DNA of 64,000 bases, from contig SAUG01000120.1 of the NCBI GenBank assembly GCA_011316305.1, positions 124,001-188,000 on the forward strand. The letters run 5' to 3'. Position numbers and translations under genes: made by a program. Under the pieces are notes generated by a model that saw nothing but the letters and a program-made list of their open reading frames with translations, was not told the origin of the DNA and ran no database searches. Below are positions 1 to 12,071 of this stretch, one piece after another. Numbering within the stretch: position 1 is the stretch's first letter; every line of letters starts with the position of its first letter. The stretch is from Rusavskia elegans. Its lineage: Eukaryota > Ascomycota > Lecanoromycetes > Teloschistales > Teloschistaceae.

Positions 1-287
1 CAGAGAAATATAACTTTGGTCTTGTTTGGATAACGGTGAACGGAGGGGAAAGCTTATTCTGGAAGTTGGCTGAGTTGGGGACTGAGAAGGGCGAGAGGAG
101 CGAAACGGGAAAGGTCTATAGTTTCATGGTTTAGCTACGCCGTCGCGTGTTAGGAAGTAAGAAGAGAAAACCTCAGAGTCAAGCTAGCAAACTCAGGAAT
201 ACCTAGGACATGATAGCCGACCCAAAAAGAAGAAAATAATGTGACAATCTAAAAGGGACAGGGTCCCATAACATGATGAATGACTGG

Positions 288-3002
288 TCAAAACCCTCTG
301 TTCCTCCCCTGAGCTTCATTGTTGGCGCGCTGCTGCTTACTGTAGTCTTGTAGTGACTGCTGGAACTCTTTCGTGTGATTCAGGACTGATTTGATGTCAT
401 CCCAGGTTATTACTTTGCTCTCTCTTCTGTTCACCATAGCTTCGGCACAACTGATCACATTACGAATCTGTCGCCCATTCAGAGCGCCTCCAACCGCCAA
501 CCCCACAAAGAGTTCGATATTGGACTCGGAGAGCTTGTGGACACGCTTTGCCAGGTGCACTTCGATGATCGAGCGCGTCTGGTTTTCGTCGAGGTCGTGA
601 AACATCACCGCAAGGTGGATACGGCTCTGGACGGCCACATCAAAGGAAAGTACGCGGTTCGTGGTAAGAATGAGTATACCCTCGTAGTATTCTAGGACAC
701 GTAAGAGCACTGAGACCAGCGCGTTGCGTTCCAGGGTTGAGTCGGTTGAGCCTCGTTGTTCCATGAACACATCGGCTTCATCGATGAGAAGGACTGCGTC
801 CCATTCTGCGGCAAGTGAGAAGAGCTTGTTCAATTTTTCCTCGACAGTCTTCGAATCGGTCCCAATGTCAGCGACACCAACCGTAAACAGAGGTTTCGAG
901 GTTGCTTTTGCCACACATTCGGCAGTCAAGCTCTTGCCGACTCCTGGAGGACCGTGGAGAAGAATAACCAAGCCGTTCCCTTTACCTTCGACTATATCTG
1001 GTTGTCGCTCTTGAGCCATCTGCGCATGATTTTCCACCAGGGTTCGAATAATCTTCTTTTTTTCCTTGTTCAGTATTAAGTCGCTGTTCCAGACCTGGTC
1101 CTTGTTCTCGCCCCTGACACCCGACAAGTGCCTGACAGCAAGCTGAGCAAACACCCTCTTGACAGGTATATAGCCAAGTAGTCTTGGGGGTAGCAGAGCA
1201 TACTCATCGTTCAACAGGTTTCCGTCCTTGCACCTATTTTCGAATGCTCTCGAGGCCATGGAATGCAGGCTGTACTTGTGAATTGGGCTTGCAAGCCAAA
1301 GTTTGGCATTCAAGGGGAAAGCGGTTACGTCCCCCATGTTTGGAATCTCGTCACCAGGACCCCAGCGATTCCAGGCTCCATAATCGACTATGACTTGTCC
1401 TTTCACCTAACGTTTGTGTCAGTCGGTCCTGGAATAGGGCTGTGGCGCATGACTAACGTTTATCGTGTTCCTGCTCTGACTATCCGAGCTCCGCTGCGTT
1501 CCAATCGAGCTTGGAGGATCAGAATCACTTGAAGTATCGAAGAAACTTATAGTACTGTTGGACTGTGAGCGGTCAGCAGGCTGTTTGTGCGCTGATCGCT
1601 CAGAAATGACAGGACATATAGTGGGGGGGATCACTACCGATGGCTGCGTCCGAAGCGGTTGTTGGGCCTGGTTCAGGCCCATTCCCGAGGAAGTCGCATT
1701 ACCCTCATAAAAGAACAGCTTTGCAGCACCTTTCAATCCGAAGCAAAAGCTTTTGAACTTCCTGCCTTGTTCTTCACAGAGCTTCAAGAATTTTTCTTCG
1801 TGATCCATAAATTTGGTCGGATAGCACTCTAGGGCTTTTATTGGGATCGTATCGTCGAAGCTCTTCACTTTGAAGAGTACCATCCGACGACTGAATATTG
1901 TATCGAAGTCAAGGTAGATGCAAGCGACTTCCCAGTACGGTTCATTATTGTATGGAGTCACCTCGACTTCTTCAACATCTTCAACAAGAAACAATTGCCG
2001 AGTGCCCATGAAAGGCGAAGCAACAACCGTCGTTGCAGGAGCGAAAAGAGTCCAAAGATACTTGTAGGATGTTATTTGCCTAGTGATATTCGTGTCGCGA
2101 GTCTTGAAGTAGTCTTTTAGCTCCCGCGCTGTCCTGATACATTCGAGCAGGTCTGCTAGTGCCTCGCGGGTCTCTCTTGCTCTTTCGCTCTCTGAACCAG
2201 GGCCTTGTATTTGCGATGCCTCGGAGGCCACAGTATGCTCGATGAGCTTATCCCAGGAGTAGACAATCGACTTGTACGGTGACCGCAGAGATCTATCCGT
2301 CTCGTTCCAAATTTGGCCCCAGTCTTGTCCCAACGTTTCTTTCAGTTTGCTGACAAGCTCTTCGGAAAAGATCTCAATTCCCGAGTAGTCGTAAGTTCGC
2401 TGATGAGAGGTTTCCCTGTAGTACTCGATGAACTTGAAGGAGCATTGCATGTCAGGGGCTGGATCCTTCTTGACTTTGGTGCTTGCCTCGTCTTCAGCTT
2501 TTGGGGTTTCTTGTTTCCATGTATGTTCCAGTTCATCATATATCCTGACGGTCTTCCGTCCGTGGGACTTGGAACCCACTTTACACCCTAGGTCGGCCGA
2601 TTCATCGAACTGAACTGTCAGTAGGCGGGAGATGTCGCGGGAGCAAGAGACTTACCCCCTTGGTGGTATCACTGCTGCTTTGCTTGTCTTCCGCGTCCTT
2701 CTCTGTTCCGGAAACCACCGTATCGGCTCTGGCTTCCTGCCGCTGAGTGTGAACAGTGAACAAAATCACCAACATCTGATGTTAGATCCTACCTTAGCAG
2801 GCTCAATCGAAGCTAGTTGTTCTTCAAGGGCAAAGATTCGGCGCTCAAGAAGCTGCTGGTAACGAGCCTCCAACTCTATGCTGCGGGTGGACATGGCCAG
2901 TGCTGATTCATTGGTAGGAATGTTCGTGGACTGTGTGGACTCCGTGGACCGTGTCGTGTTGTCAATACCAAAGACTTTGTTATCCTCCTCGATAGCCACC
3001 AT
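288..3002 (-). CDS. AAA+ family ATPase with N-terminal DUF7025-like region
   Basis: Four exons: 3002-2793, 2742-2656, 2609-1458 and 1406-288. All introns are 46-51 nt and phase 0, giving 855 aa. The N-terminus is a Glu/Gln-rich probable coiled coil. The middle contains the ACIYLDFDTIF...VKSFDDTIPIKALECYP stretch typical of fungal DUF7025. The C-terminal ATPase has Walker A GPPGVGKS (about residues 635-642) and Walker B VLLIDEAD (about 687-694), followed by an arginine-bearing lid segment. The start was taken at the first ATG of the open frame, in a good CCATGG context; the frame upstream of it has no ATG. Proteins of this layout are common in filamentous fungi and are related to Bcs1/CDC48-type AAA modules, but their substrate is unknown. 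It lies on the far side of a repeat from the PKS cluster and is probably unrelated to it. The family assignment is firm; the cellular role is not. Confidence 0.88.
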
Positions 3003-3407
3003 GGCAGAGAGATGACGTTGTCTCTTTCGAAGGAGACGAAACCAATCCAAGGGCGGGGCAGAGTCCTGTTTGTCAAGGAGAACATGATGAGGACATCCGA
3101 CATCCCCTTGGCTCTTCTCGATGCCAGAAGCTAGCCTCACAGCCTGTGTTCATGCCGCCAAGACCTCATGCGCGCATGGTCCTGTCCCTTCCGTGGCCAA
3201 CTCTGCGATGCGGTCGAAGCAGTGTGCGACTGGTTAAAAAGCGTACAGCGAGCGGTAGGAAGAGGCACCAGGAGGGTGTCGGTTGGTTGGATCAGGTTGA
3301 CACCCACCAAAAACCTACTTGCATAACATTCCATCGCAGGGTTCGACATAGAAGCAGGGCGTCCAAAGAGAAAGAAGCCGTGTTCCACGACAGCATGCGG
3401 TGTGATG
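3003..3407. other. Intergenic stretch upstream of the AAA ATPase
   Basis: No convincing gene is seen. The frame of the ATPase first exon stays open to about 3140 but without an ATG. Short open stretches on both strands have no recognisable domain. The region presumably carries the ATPase promoter. Confidence 0.5.
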
Positions 3408-3463
3408 GCATGGTTGCTCGCCGACGGAATGTCTCGGGAGCGCGAGATCATAGCGCGAGATAA
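3408..3463 (+). repeat. Left terminal inverted repeat
   Basis: 56 bp. Matches the complement of 4288-4343 with two mismatches, both in the inner GATC-xTAx-CGCG part. Confidence 0.75.
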
Positions 3464-4287
3464 GGGTGAGCGCTACACGGTTTAAGGTGGTCCCCCTACC
3501 CACAATCTTGTACTATCATCATCAATTTTCGTGCCGCTTATCGCATGACGTCACCCTACTAAGAAGTTATCTCAGGTTTATCAGACTACCGGACGCTAGC
3601 CGGATTGAGGACTAAATCCCGTCGGAAATCTAAAAGAATTTCGTATTTTTAGTATCGTTTTAATCTTCTAAGCTAAGCTTCGCCTAAAGGTCCTCGCCTA
3701 CGATACGTCTAGAATATTACGATCGGAGTTTCGAATACTATAATTAAAATACGACCGTAGAAAAGTTAATATCTAATCTATAATTTTAAATTTTTCGATT
3801 TTAGTAACGTTATTAAAAATAAAAATATCGTAATTCATTAGTTTTAATAAATATAACGGAAAAATTATATCTTTAATTATAGAAGAATATAGCTATTTTA
3901 AAATAGTAATCGGAAATATATTTATATAAAAAGATATTAAAGAATTTTAGACGTTCCGCTGAAAATATTGTACGTAACCGTCCGTTTTGTAAACGTTACG
4001 TCATCCGAGACAAACTAAAAAGCAATTCGAGAGTTGATTTAGAAATATTTCGATAAAAATCTCTACGATAGCGATAGGAATACAACGGCGGCGACGGCTA
4101 AAATAGTAAAATTTTTTAAACGAATAATCTAAAGCCTAATAATAATTTTATAAACTCGATAATATTATTAGAATTTATATTGGAAGTCAAATTGAACAAG
4201 CGCCTAATAAACGGTAGAATGGTAAATAATAATGGGCGGGGACCACGTTAAACTGTAGAAATGCCCCCCACAATTCTCGCGCTCCTA

Positions 4288-4343
4288 TTATCTCGCGGTA
4301 AGATCTCGCGCTCCCGAGACATTCCGTCGGCGAGCAACCATGC
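4288..4343 (-). repeat. Right terminal inverted repeat
   Basis: Inverted partner of 3408-3463. An extra copy of the inner TCTCGCGCTCC motif lies just inside it. Confidence 0.75.
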
Positions 4344-4938
4344 TCCAATCAAAATCCTCGCATCTCCGCTTAGTAAGCTGTTGGGTTGTAGAAGGGAATC
4401 AAGGCAGAATTGCACGAGACACATCTCCCCCCACCCATCCAATAACATGCACTGATCTCGCAACCATCAGATCATCATTGGAGGAGCTTTCATGATTTCG
4501 AGGTGAGGCTGGCGCTACGCTTGTTTTTCCACCCAAATACTTTCTCGAGTATGCCTAGCCTTAAACCATATCAGATGGTACTCCACTGTAGCTGTACTTC
4601 TTCTCATCTCGGTAACGTATCACAGAGTCTGTCTCCTGGAAGCGCGACCACATCATCTCGGATTCCCTCGGGCTGATCTATGATTAGTTATGTAGCTGGC
4701 ATGAAAAGTACCATCCCGCCACCCGTGGTCTCGCAGATCGATGAGCACAGCACCGGCCGCCACACTCGAGGCAAAAGCACATTTCCATGGGGGGCCCGGA
4801 AGAAGCACAATGCCATTTCCATTGAGAAGTGGTATCCTTTCCATAAATTGGAAGGAAGGCTGAGTCACTCGGAGACGCCTTACCATTTCTGTCTTTGTGA
4901 GCTTCTATGTCTGGGCAGCAGTGCCCGTAAAGTCGAAG
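4344..4938. other. Intergenic, no gene seen
   Basis: Only short unconnected open frames. Probably contains the promoter of the downstream STAND-like gene. Confidence 0.5.
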
Positions 4939-6739
4939 ATGTGGGGTCTTTGTGTAACGAAGGGTAAGTCACAACGTGAGTCCGTCAAGCCTGAAAAGTC
5001 GGAGCTGTCTTATCTCTCGTACGACGAGCTCTGTCAATCCGTTCGTCACAATCAAGAACAATACACGGTCGCGAAAGCAGAGCATGTCGCCAAGCATGGT
5101 ACGCAATTCGTGGACTCCGCTCTCAGGTTTGGTCGCACGGTGGTATGCCACTCGTCTTAAACAGATTCATTCGCAAGCTCATTCCGACGTAGGAGCAATT
5201 CCTCAACGACTTCCCAGAGGTCCTAGGCCCAGCACATGCCTTGGATAATCAATACGGTGGTGTTGTCCTTCCGGCTATAAGTCTTGTATGGCAGGTAGGG
5301 ATTGGTGAACGCATGTTGTCTGGATGTCCCACGCTAAGTCCAGGATAGCTTGTCTCGAGCAAGCAGCGATACGAAGAGCAAATGCAGCAGCAGCTAGATG
5401 GCCTTTTGGAACAATTCAAATATCTCCAACGTCAGTCTTTGCTCTCATCCCAATTTGATTTGCCAAGTCTCTAATCCGTCGCTATACTCAGGGTTCGGTG
5501 TTATTTATCGGGGTAGAGGAGATAAGCAGACGGACGAAGAAGGCAACGATCTACAGGAGTTGTTAAAGACGGCGTTCCAGGGCATTGCAAGCTTTCTTAG
5601 TTCTTCCGCAGAATACTACCAGAGGTTGGATATTCCCACAGCCAGGTCTGTGACAAGACTAAATCTGAGTAGTAAGCATGGCCACACCAGATTTCGGCGA
5701 GCTGCCGTCTCCCCTCATGGGCCGGACCTGAATGATGTCCGCAGTCTGGTACAAAAGGTGCAAGACGAACTTGCTTTCCTTCTGTAAGTTGCTTCGCACG
5801 TCTCTATGTGTACGACTCATCTCTGATAGCTCAAATGATGCTCGTCAATCAAGAATCACTACCATGAGGATCACACAGCAATGTGCAGAGCTCGAGAAGA
5901 GATTGCGAGCCCAAGACGAACACAATATTGCTGACCGGTTTTCGCATTTGAAAAGGCTCCTCAATTTATCACATGTCGAAGAGAAACAGCCAAAGACGCA
6001 GTATGAGGTCGACCTCCACCGGGCGTTCGAGTTCAACAAGAAAAAAGTGCCGAAATACCATGACGTTCTCAAAGTTGTAGAGAGAGATCCTTCGTTCCTG
6101 ACCTGGAAAAATTCTGATACCTCCGCCGTCTTAGTCTTGTCCGGAAACTCCTCTGGAATACAATCAAGTCAGCGCTTCTGCTGGCTCTCGGCTGCAACCA
6201 TGAACCTCATCGACACCCTGCAAGCATCGGACTGCCCTGTAGCATTTTTCAACGCTCAATTAGGCACGACGCTTCCAAACTGGCAAGCCAGGTCCACTGA
6301 CAAGGAGGCTTTGCATAGCATAATCAGCCAGATCGCGAGCTGGGACCCGTCTCGTCTCCAAAAGATCGACCATGAGCAGCAAATTGTCCACAAAGACTGG
6401 GATTCAGATAATCTGGAAAGAAAGACCAAGTTCTTGCAAGCATTGCTCGATCTCTACAGTGCACCTGGGCCTGTATATCTGATCTTCGACAATGTGAATA
6501 TGGACAACGAGGCCTCCACGACGCTTTCCAAAAGCTCGCGACCGGTATTGATCAGGCGGCTACTCGAGCTCGTTCGGGACGTTCAAGGGGTGGTGAAGAT
6601 CTTATTGGTAGGTCTGAAGGAGGACTTTGATGAGGTTGAGCTCGACATTCTCAAGGAGACGATCGATGGCCTCGACCCTGAGCAATTGCTATGTCGACTT
6701 GCTTGGGATTCAGCAAAGGTGCAGCGGATCCAATTTTAG
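4939..6739 (+). CDS. STAND/NACHT-like protein fragment without a recognisable P-loop
   Basis: Five exons: 4939-5142, 5193-5294, 5349-5430, 5492-5783 and 5830-6739. Introns are 46-61 nt and all phases agree, giving 529 aa. The first part (DELCQSVRHN..., EQFLNDFPEVLGPAHALDNQ, then a Gln/Glu-rich helix) resembles the helical N-terminal region found before NTPase domains in fungal NLR-like proteins. The second half has an YLIFDNVN segment (about residues 443-450) in the place of a Walker B. The position expected for Walker A reads LSGNSSGIQSS (about 334-344) and lacks the usual GK(S/T). No repeat domain follows; the frame stops at 6739, although open frames continue to about 7025. The start is the first in-frame ATG; earlier exons are possible. 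It could be a truncated allele or a member of an atypical family. The product name is tentative. Confidence 0.6.
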
Positions 6740-7632
6740 TATTTCAGAATTCGGTACACAAATATCCAACGAGTTTCAGCGCTTTCTGCTGTCTAATGTC
6801 AACATTGCCTTTGCGGGGCGTTCTCGCAGCAGATGTCGAGAGCTTCGGATGTTGCACTGTAATCTACTGGTTTCAGTTGCATGTACAATGCAAACTATCG
6901 GCATACCACCTCCTGATATCTCTATCGCTGCTGGGGTCTTCGATTCAGGGGCTTCTCAGGCGGAATCCGTCCCCCCAAGACCCAATCCAGCAGCGGAAGG
7001 GAGACTTTTCAACGCTATATGTTAGACCTGATCGGCTGGTGTCTATCGCACAGATCTCGACTTGAGTAGCTTGCTAGGTGCAGGATCTCGATGAGCTTTT
7101 GAGATGACGACCAGTCTTTTCGCTTTTGGCTAAGGTTATAATGGGCGTCTGTCTCCTTTCTCACCATATGATAGGAGATAGTGATTGTTGTCAGTACGAT
7201 CGATTGACACGTCCACCTGTCGTTACCCAGTGCTCGTTCAGCGTTTGCTAAGATATTATGCTAAGTCCTAGGCTAATGAAATGGTCACATAAAAAGTATC
7301 CGAGCTCTACGAAATCGTCTCGACAGATAAAGATTTGTGCTTCGCTGATAATCACACTGATTATTTTCTTACCCCTGGAGCGAATGGTGAGGGTATTCCT
7401 TAAGAAAGCTGCGTGGCAATAATATTTCATTCGGGCATGGGCCCTGCAATGTTTCCTCAGATGGTAGAAATCGGCGCGGGTCAAGGTGTCAGTCAAATTT
7501 CTTAGATATTTAGTACTACATGGTCATTCACTACAGAGCTGATTGCTGCTTGTGTCAATTGGCTGAAACTCCGGATCCCAATGAACCTACGCCATCGCAC
7601 CACCGCATGGCGATATCAGTCATCTCACCCCA
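6740..7632. other. Intergenic, no gene seen
   Basis: Open frames to 7025/7065 follow the preceding gene but could not be joined to it with convincing splice sites. The remainder is featureless. Confidence 0.4.
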
Positions 7633-9207
7633 TCAAAGGCCCAGAATCCTCCGTCTAATACCTGCTCTCCTCTTGTCATGGTCAGTCGCCCCATCAAGCT
7701 GATCCCGCTCTAAAGCATTACTCTCGCCTCCCCTCTCTGCAGTAGGTAAATTCGGCCTTGCATCAAAGCGTACTCTGAGTGGCGTTACCGGAAAAGGTAA
7801 TCGAATATATGGTGTCTGTAAATCGGTTGGACGAGTATGGACCTCATGTCCCCAGCTGAAGTTAGTATCTGGAACAACCGAGAAGTTGCATAACGTGACA
7901 TGGTATGCCAGAAACCTGGTTATTAAATTCGCGTCATGCTGTGTGCCGATGCCCTGGCAGCCGTTGTGGATAGCTTGCCAGACATTTGGGGGCGGGTTCG
8001 AGGTGCCGAAGGTAGGGAGGTGGTTTTTTGCTAAGCGGTCGTTGTGGAGGTAGCGGCCTTGGTGGTGGCGGAGGGGAGATACAGGACAGTCGGGTTGAAT
8101 GCAGTAATTTTGGGTTTGTTGTGATGTCGTCGCCTTTGCGGCGTTATGCATTGCTTTTTCGTAGATGGTTGGCTTCACATCTGAGGCGGCAAAGGGAAAG
8201 ATCGCTTCGGATCGTGGGGGGATGGTTATGCCTTCCGGGAAAGGCGCTGTGATCGTTGCTGTTTCCAGTTCCGGCTCCGACTCTAGCTCTACTCCCACGT
8301 TTTTTGAATCGAGTGAGGTCTCATGATGCTGCATGGTGCGTTCATACAAATCGTCGAACAGCCATTCATGTTCTGGTTGGGGAGGCATACACCACTTTGC
8401 ACGATTTCCCATTTGGAGTTGCGATGGTGGAGATAGAGAGCGTGAGCCAAGATTGTCTCTGACCCATTCATCCATGTCATCCGGGACAGTGAAGGGGTTT
8501 GAGAGGTGATCGGCATGGCGCTCTTCGTGAGGTAGGGAGAGAAACCACTGCATTTCCCGTTCCATTGCTGTACGTCGAGTTGGGATGGTTGTCGTTGTCG
8601 CTGAGGCAGGGTTATTAGGACGGATGTTAATCGGCTGCCTATCGTTCTCCGCACTGGTGAAGGGCTTTGTTGTAGGAGCCATGTTTTGTTGCCCTTCATT
8701 GTTCAGTGCGAGGACTCTGCTCACAGTGTGCGCATCTTTATCCTTGAGATCCTGCTGCTGATTGGTCGAAAGCAGTGATGGAGATACTCTGTCCTGGTTG
8801 ATTTGAGGTGCAAAAGAACCTGCTCGTTTGAACTGGTCCTCGATAGATGTTTGCGGAATGTCTGGTAGGCTCACAACTCCAAACGTTCTCCGGAAAGGTG
8901 TACCAGGACTGCTTTCGAGGCTTACGGCAGGTCTCCTCTGGCGGGACCCAGGTTCAGGTGGGATACCAGTATCGTTTGGCAGATAAGACCGACCGGAATG
9001 CGTGGAGGAGTGACCTGAATCATTACCGCCAATGCTTGAAGAGCCAGAGTCTGATAGCCTTGACCCAGAGGGAGTATGCGGAGTGGCGCGAATTGCGGAC
9101 GGCCAATCTGGACGACGAGATGGTGTGACTGCAGCTGGAATTGTCGCAGCGGAGGGCGAGGCTGATAATCGAGCTGTGGACCTCCTTGGGGGTTTATTTG
9201 GCGCCAT
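7633..9207 (-). CDS. Hypothetical intron-less protein, largely disordered
   Basis: Single open frame of 524 aa from an ATG at 9207. The first 200 residues are rich in Ser, Pro, Arg and Thr with basic patches and look intrinsically disordered. A more ordered middle part (EREMQWFLSLPHEER..., about residues 215-290) is rich in Trp, His and acidic residues. A Pro/Arg-rich tail ends ...RRRILGL. No known domain, signal peptide or membrane segment was recognised. The length, and the absence of stops over 1.5 kb, support a real gene. The function is unknown, and nothing nearby suggests one. Confidence 0.65.
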   Translation of the reverse strand: MAPNKPPRRSTARLSASPSAATIPAAVTPSRRPDWPSAIRATPHTPSGSRLSDSGSSSIGGNDSGHSSTHSGRSYLPNDTGIPPEPGSRQRRPAVSLESSPGTPFRRTFGVVSLPDIPQTSIEDQFKRAGSFAPQINQDRVSPSLLSTNQQQDLKDKDAHTVSRVLALNNEGQQNMAPTTKPFTSAENDRQPINIRPNNPASATTTTIPTRRTAMEREMQWFLSLPHEERHADHLSNPFTVPDDMDEWVRDNLGSRSLSPPSQLQMGNRAKWCMPPQPEHEWLFDDLYERTMQHHETSLDSKNVGVELESEPELETATITAPFPEGITIPPRSEAIFPFAASDVKPTIYEKAMHNAAKATTSQQTQNYCIQPDCPVSPLRHHQGRYLHNDRLAKNHLPTFGTSNPPPNVWQAIHNGCQGIGTQHDANLITRFLAYHVTLCNFSVVPDTNFSWGHEVHTRPTDLQTPYIRLPFPVTPLRVRFDARPNLPTAERGGESNALERDQLDGATDHDKRRAGIRRRILGL

Positions 9208-11104
9208 TTAAATCTGACTCCTCGTGTGGATTACGCTCCGGTGAGTACGATGCCGAGAGTCCTTGGAATTTTAGACAGTGATGATCTTACACCATACGGC
9301 AACCTTCAATCTCCTAGAGAATGAATATGTACTAGAAACATAGGAAAGAACAGGAGCATTGTATGTAGCCAGGTAGCCCCTGCATCATATTCTAATGTGA
9401 CGAATTCGACGACGCTATTGTGCACACTCCGTCGTTCCTTGTGATGAAGGAATTGAACGACCTTCGACATATCTAGGACCAAAGGCATTTCGCCGAACCA
9501 AAAATGATGAGCATGCAACAGGGAAAGGCAAATCTGTGAACCGCAGAGTCAGAGATGTGAGGAGGGAGAATTAGATCTTACAGAGCTCAGGAAGCGGACT
9601 TCGTACAGAGAGAGTTTGGTTAGAGGAAGAGCAGCAACGTATCCCGTTGCCTACTACGAGAGGGTTATCGTTGCGAGTATCCATCGACGTTGTCGGCTAT
9701 CACTGGAGATGAATGAACTCGCTTTGATAGTGCACCCGGTGGCGTCATCCTCAGGATACGATTCTAGATCGAGTCAATCTCCAAGTCAGAGTTGTAGCAT
9801 CGCAGGGTCTTCTCCACGCCAATTTCATGAGAACGGTCTCCACCGTCATTCGGGCGATGGCACCATGAACCAGCGTGTCTTTGCCGAAGACGGAAAATAT
9901 CGTCCCTCAACGTAAGACCCATACCTCTGAGTATAGAATTGAGATGCGCGGCTCCCTTAGCGCTTGTTGTGCCGAACATCCTTCTCGCTGATACGAGAGG
10001 TCGACAAGATCGGTTAGGCGTGGGATTCGTCAGAGGTCGAAATGGTAGCAAGGTCGAAATGTTAGCAACTGCAGCCTCAAGAGAGAATAATAATCGAGCT
10101 GTTCCAAAATGTTCGGCTTCAGTCTTGAATCGATAAGTTCGAGTTACTCGACCAATGGTCAGAAACAATTTGGTTTAGTCCAAGCCAGCGATAGGACTGG
10201 TCTCTGGCATATCCCATCTCGGTCCATGATGGTTCGACTAGCAGAAGTCACAACTCGGAAGCTGGGAATTGTAGCTATCTGTTTGGGCAGGATGCTACAG
10301 TCATCGAGGAATATCGATACCCTAACACTGAAGGACCTGGCCTCAATCTGGGCAATGAAAGTTGATAGACTATGTTTGCTGTTTGCGGGCCATTGCGGTG
10401 CTGTACTTGATGCTGTTTGCTACAATTAACTTACCCCAGAGATACATGATTGCAAAAACAGCTGCGACGTGGGGAACCATTGTTGAAAAAGCTCCAGTAG
10501 TCGATATTATTTCATCGAGCTCGATCCACGACAAACGACCGCGGAATCGTGAAGTTAATTGGACGGTCTCGTGCTCATACCAAGGAAGGGGAAATGGTTG
10601 TCCAAAGTATGACGAGGCGGAGTGTCGGTCAAAAAAGGGGCAGAAGATAGTATGCCGAAAGCGGCCTAGCGGTCTGACTGAGGCTGAAACGTCACGTGAC
10701 ATGGAGCGCTAAAAAAAAGGTGATCTTGACTCTTCTACCCAATCGTCATCCGTCCTTTAATCTCACAGGATCTCCAGAAGCGACTTCGCCGTCGTGGCCG
10801 CTGTCGATCAGGGAGCTTTGCCTCGCTCCTGCCGATGTGACAATATGCTTCTTGTTGTTGGTCCTCTACCTCAGGCACAATGGGCCCCGTGTCTTTGTTT
10901 GCTTCCTCGGTCGCCCTGACTAGCATTCTTATCATATCCCCTTTGGGGACTTTCCCGGAAGCTCACGCTCTAGAGCACCACACCAATGTATCTGTCACAA
11001 AAACCAGAAACAGCATTGTGATAGCATCATTTGGAACCCCGACTCCTGGCTCTCGTTGAGCCTGCAACCTCTCTCGGCTCCCGTTGACACCTTCATCCTC
11101 CAAC
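9208..11104. other. 1.9-kb stretch without a confident gene
   Basis: Open frames of about 100-135 codons exist on both strands (for example minus 9764-10168 and minus 10370-10702, the latter with a short hydrophobic segment before a GTAAGT). None could be joined into a credible spliced product or matched to a family. Confidence 0.4.
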
Positions 11105-11920
11105 ATGAAGCTTTCATCTGTTGCTGCTAGCCTCTTGTTCCTGCTGCCACTGGCCTCAACTGAAGCGCTTCCCGCACTGGATCCATGCTGGCGGCGACTG
11201 GCCCTGTGAGTCTTCCGGCGAGAGACCAATCCCCCATCTGTTGTACTGACTGGCTTAGGTTTCTGTCGCAAAGCCCGTCAAACCTCCCTCATTACCGACA
11301 CAATAGCCTGCATTCGCCAAACGTGCGCCGGCGACCGTCCCTTCGATCCTAACGCCCTCCTGACACCTTTCACCGAGAATTGTCGAAAGCCCATCCCGTC
11401 CGACGTCCTTGCCAACGCCAATGCTCAGGCTGCTCATGATACCGCCTCCTCGGATACTTCGGCCTCTTTGAACAAAGCTGCGGGCGATATTCCGGGTCTG
11501 AAACTCGCGGCTACGACCACCAACGCCAATGGGGAACAGGAAAATTTTACGGTGCCTGCCCTTGTCGGGCTGACAGGGACTATTTACGGGAGCCCGGTCA
11601 CGAAGATTGAAGGCACCGCTACGCCGACGAATGTGGTTACCCTGCCTTGGCCGACATTACCTGTCGGATACTTCTTCACAACTTCTCGGTCTGGAATCGT
11701 TACGAAACCACCCACTTCGGCGACCCCAAGTTTGGGGCCCAATGTTGGCGTCACGACGCGGACAACGGCCATACCTGTGGGAACATCGGGAGCAACTAGT
11801 CCAGATTCAGGGGATGCTGGGGAAGGCGGGACCGTGCTGGAAGCGAGTGAGGGAACAAGACAAGGTGCAAAGAGCTCGCTAGGACTGATGGTGGTGCTGG
11901 TCGGTGTCATGTGGTTCTGA
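11105..11920 (+). CDS. GPI-anchored CFEM-like secreted protein (exon junction unresolved)
   Basis: Exon 1 (11105-11205) encodes a typical signal peptide (MKLSSVAASLLFLLPLASTEA) and the first cysteine (DPCWRRL). A clear GTGAGT donor lies at 11206 and a CTGAC...TTAG acceptor at 11258. The downstream open frame (from about 11261) encodes FCRKARQ, ACIRQTCAGD and NCRKPIP, a cysteine pattern like the CFEM domain of fungal cell-surface proteins, then a Thr/Ser-rich stretch. It ends GAKSSLGLMVVLVGVMWF, a typical GPI-attachment signal. Expected location: plasma membrane or cell wall. The obvious 53-nt intron leaves the two exons out of phase by one base, so either the junction differs, the sequence carries an error, or the gene is broken. 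Only five of the eight usual CFEM cysteines are visible. Confidence 0.55.
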
Positions 11921-12071
11921 TACCCCCTTTTGCATGGCATTTCGAAAAGCGGGCGTAGGCTATATCTCAGTGATGGATGATGAATTAAACAGCCATAATG
12001 ACAATGATAGTTCCATCTCCATGAAACCTTATACCTCAATGACCATCCACCACCTCCCTACCACCTCCCTA

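Larger units (their letters stand above)
3408..4343. mobile_element. Non-coding, AT-rich element with 56-bp terminal inverted repeats
   Basis: The ends GCATGGTTGCTCGCC... (3408) and ...GGCGAGCAACCATGC (4343) are inverted copies over 56 bp with two mismatches. A second, weaker block of inverted similarity lies further in (CTACA..TTTAA.GTGGTCCCC near 3472 and its complement near 4235). The interior (about 3600-4200) is strongly AT-rich with many TpA steps and no open reading frame. This fits a MITE-like or internally deleted DNA transposon degraded by RIP. No target-site duplication could be recognised at the borders (tgtgatg / tccaatc), so the exact superfamily and ends remain open. Confidence 0.65.

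Noticed and set aside
10370..10702. Possible small mitochondrial membrane protein (minus strand)
   Set aside because: Short hydrophobic segment before a GTAAGT, but no acceptor gives a coherent continuation and no family was recognised.
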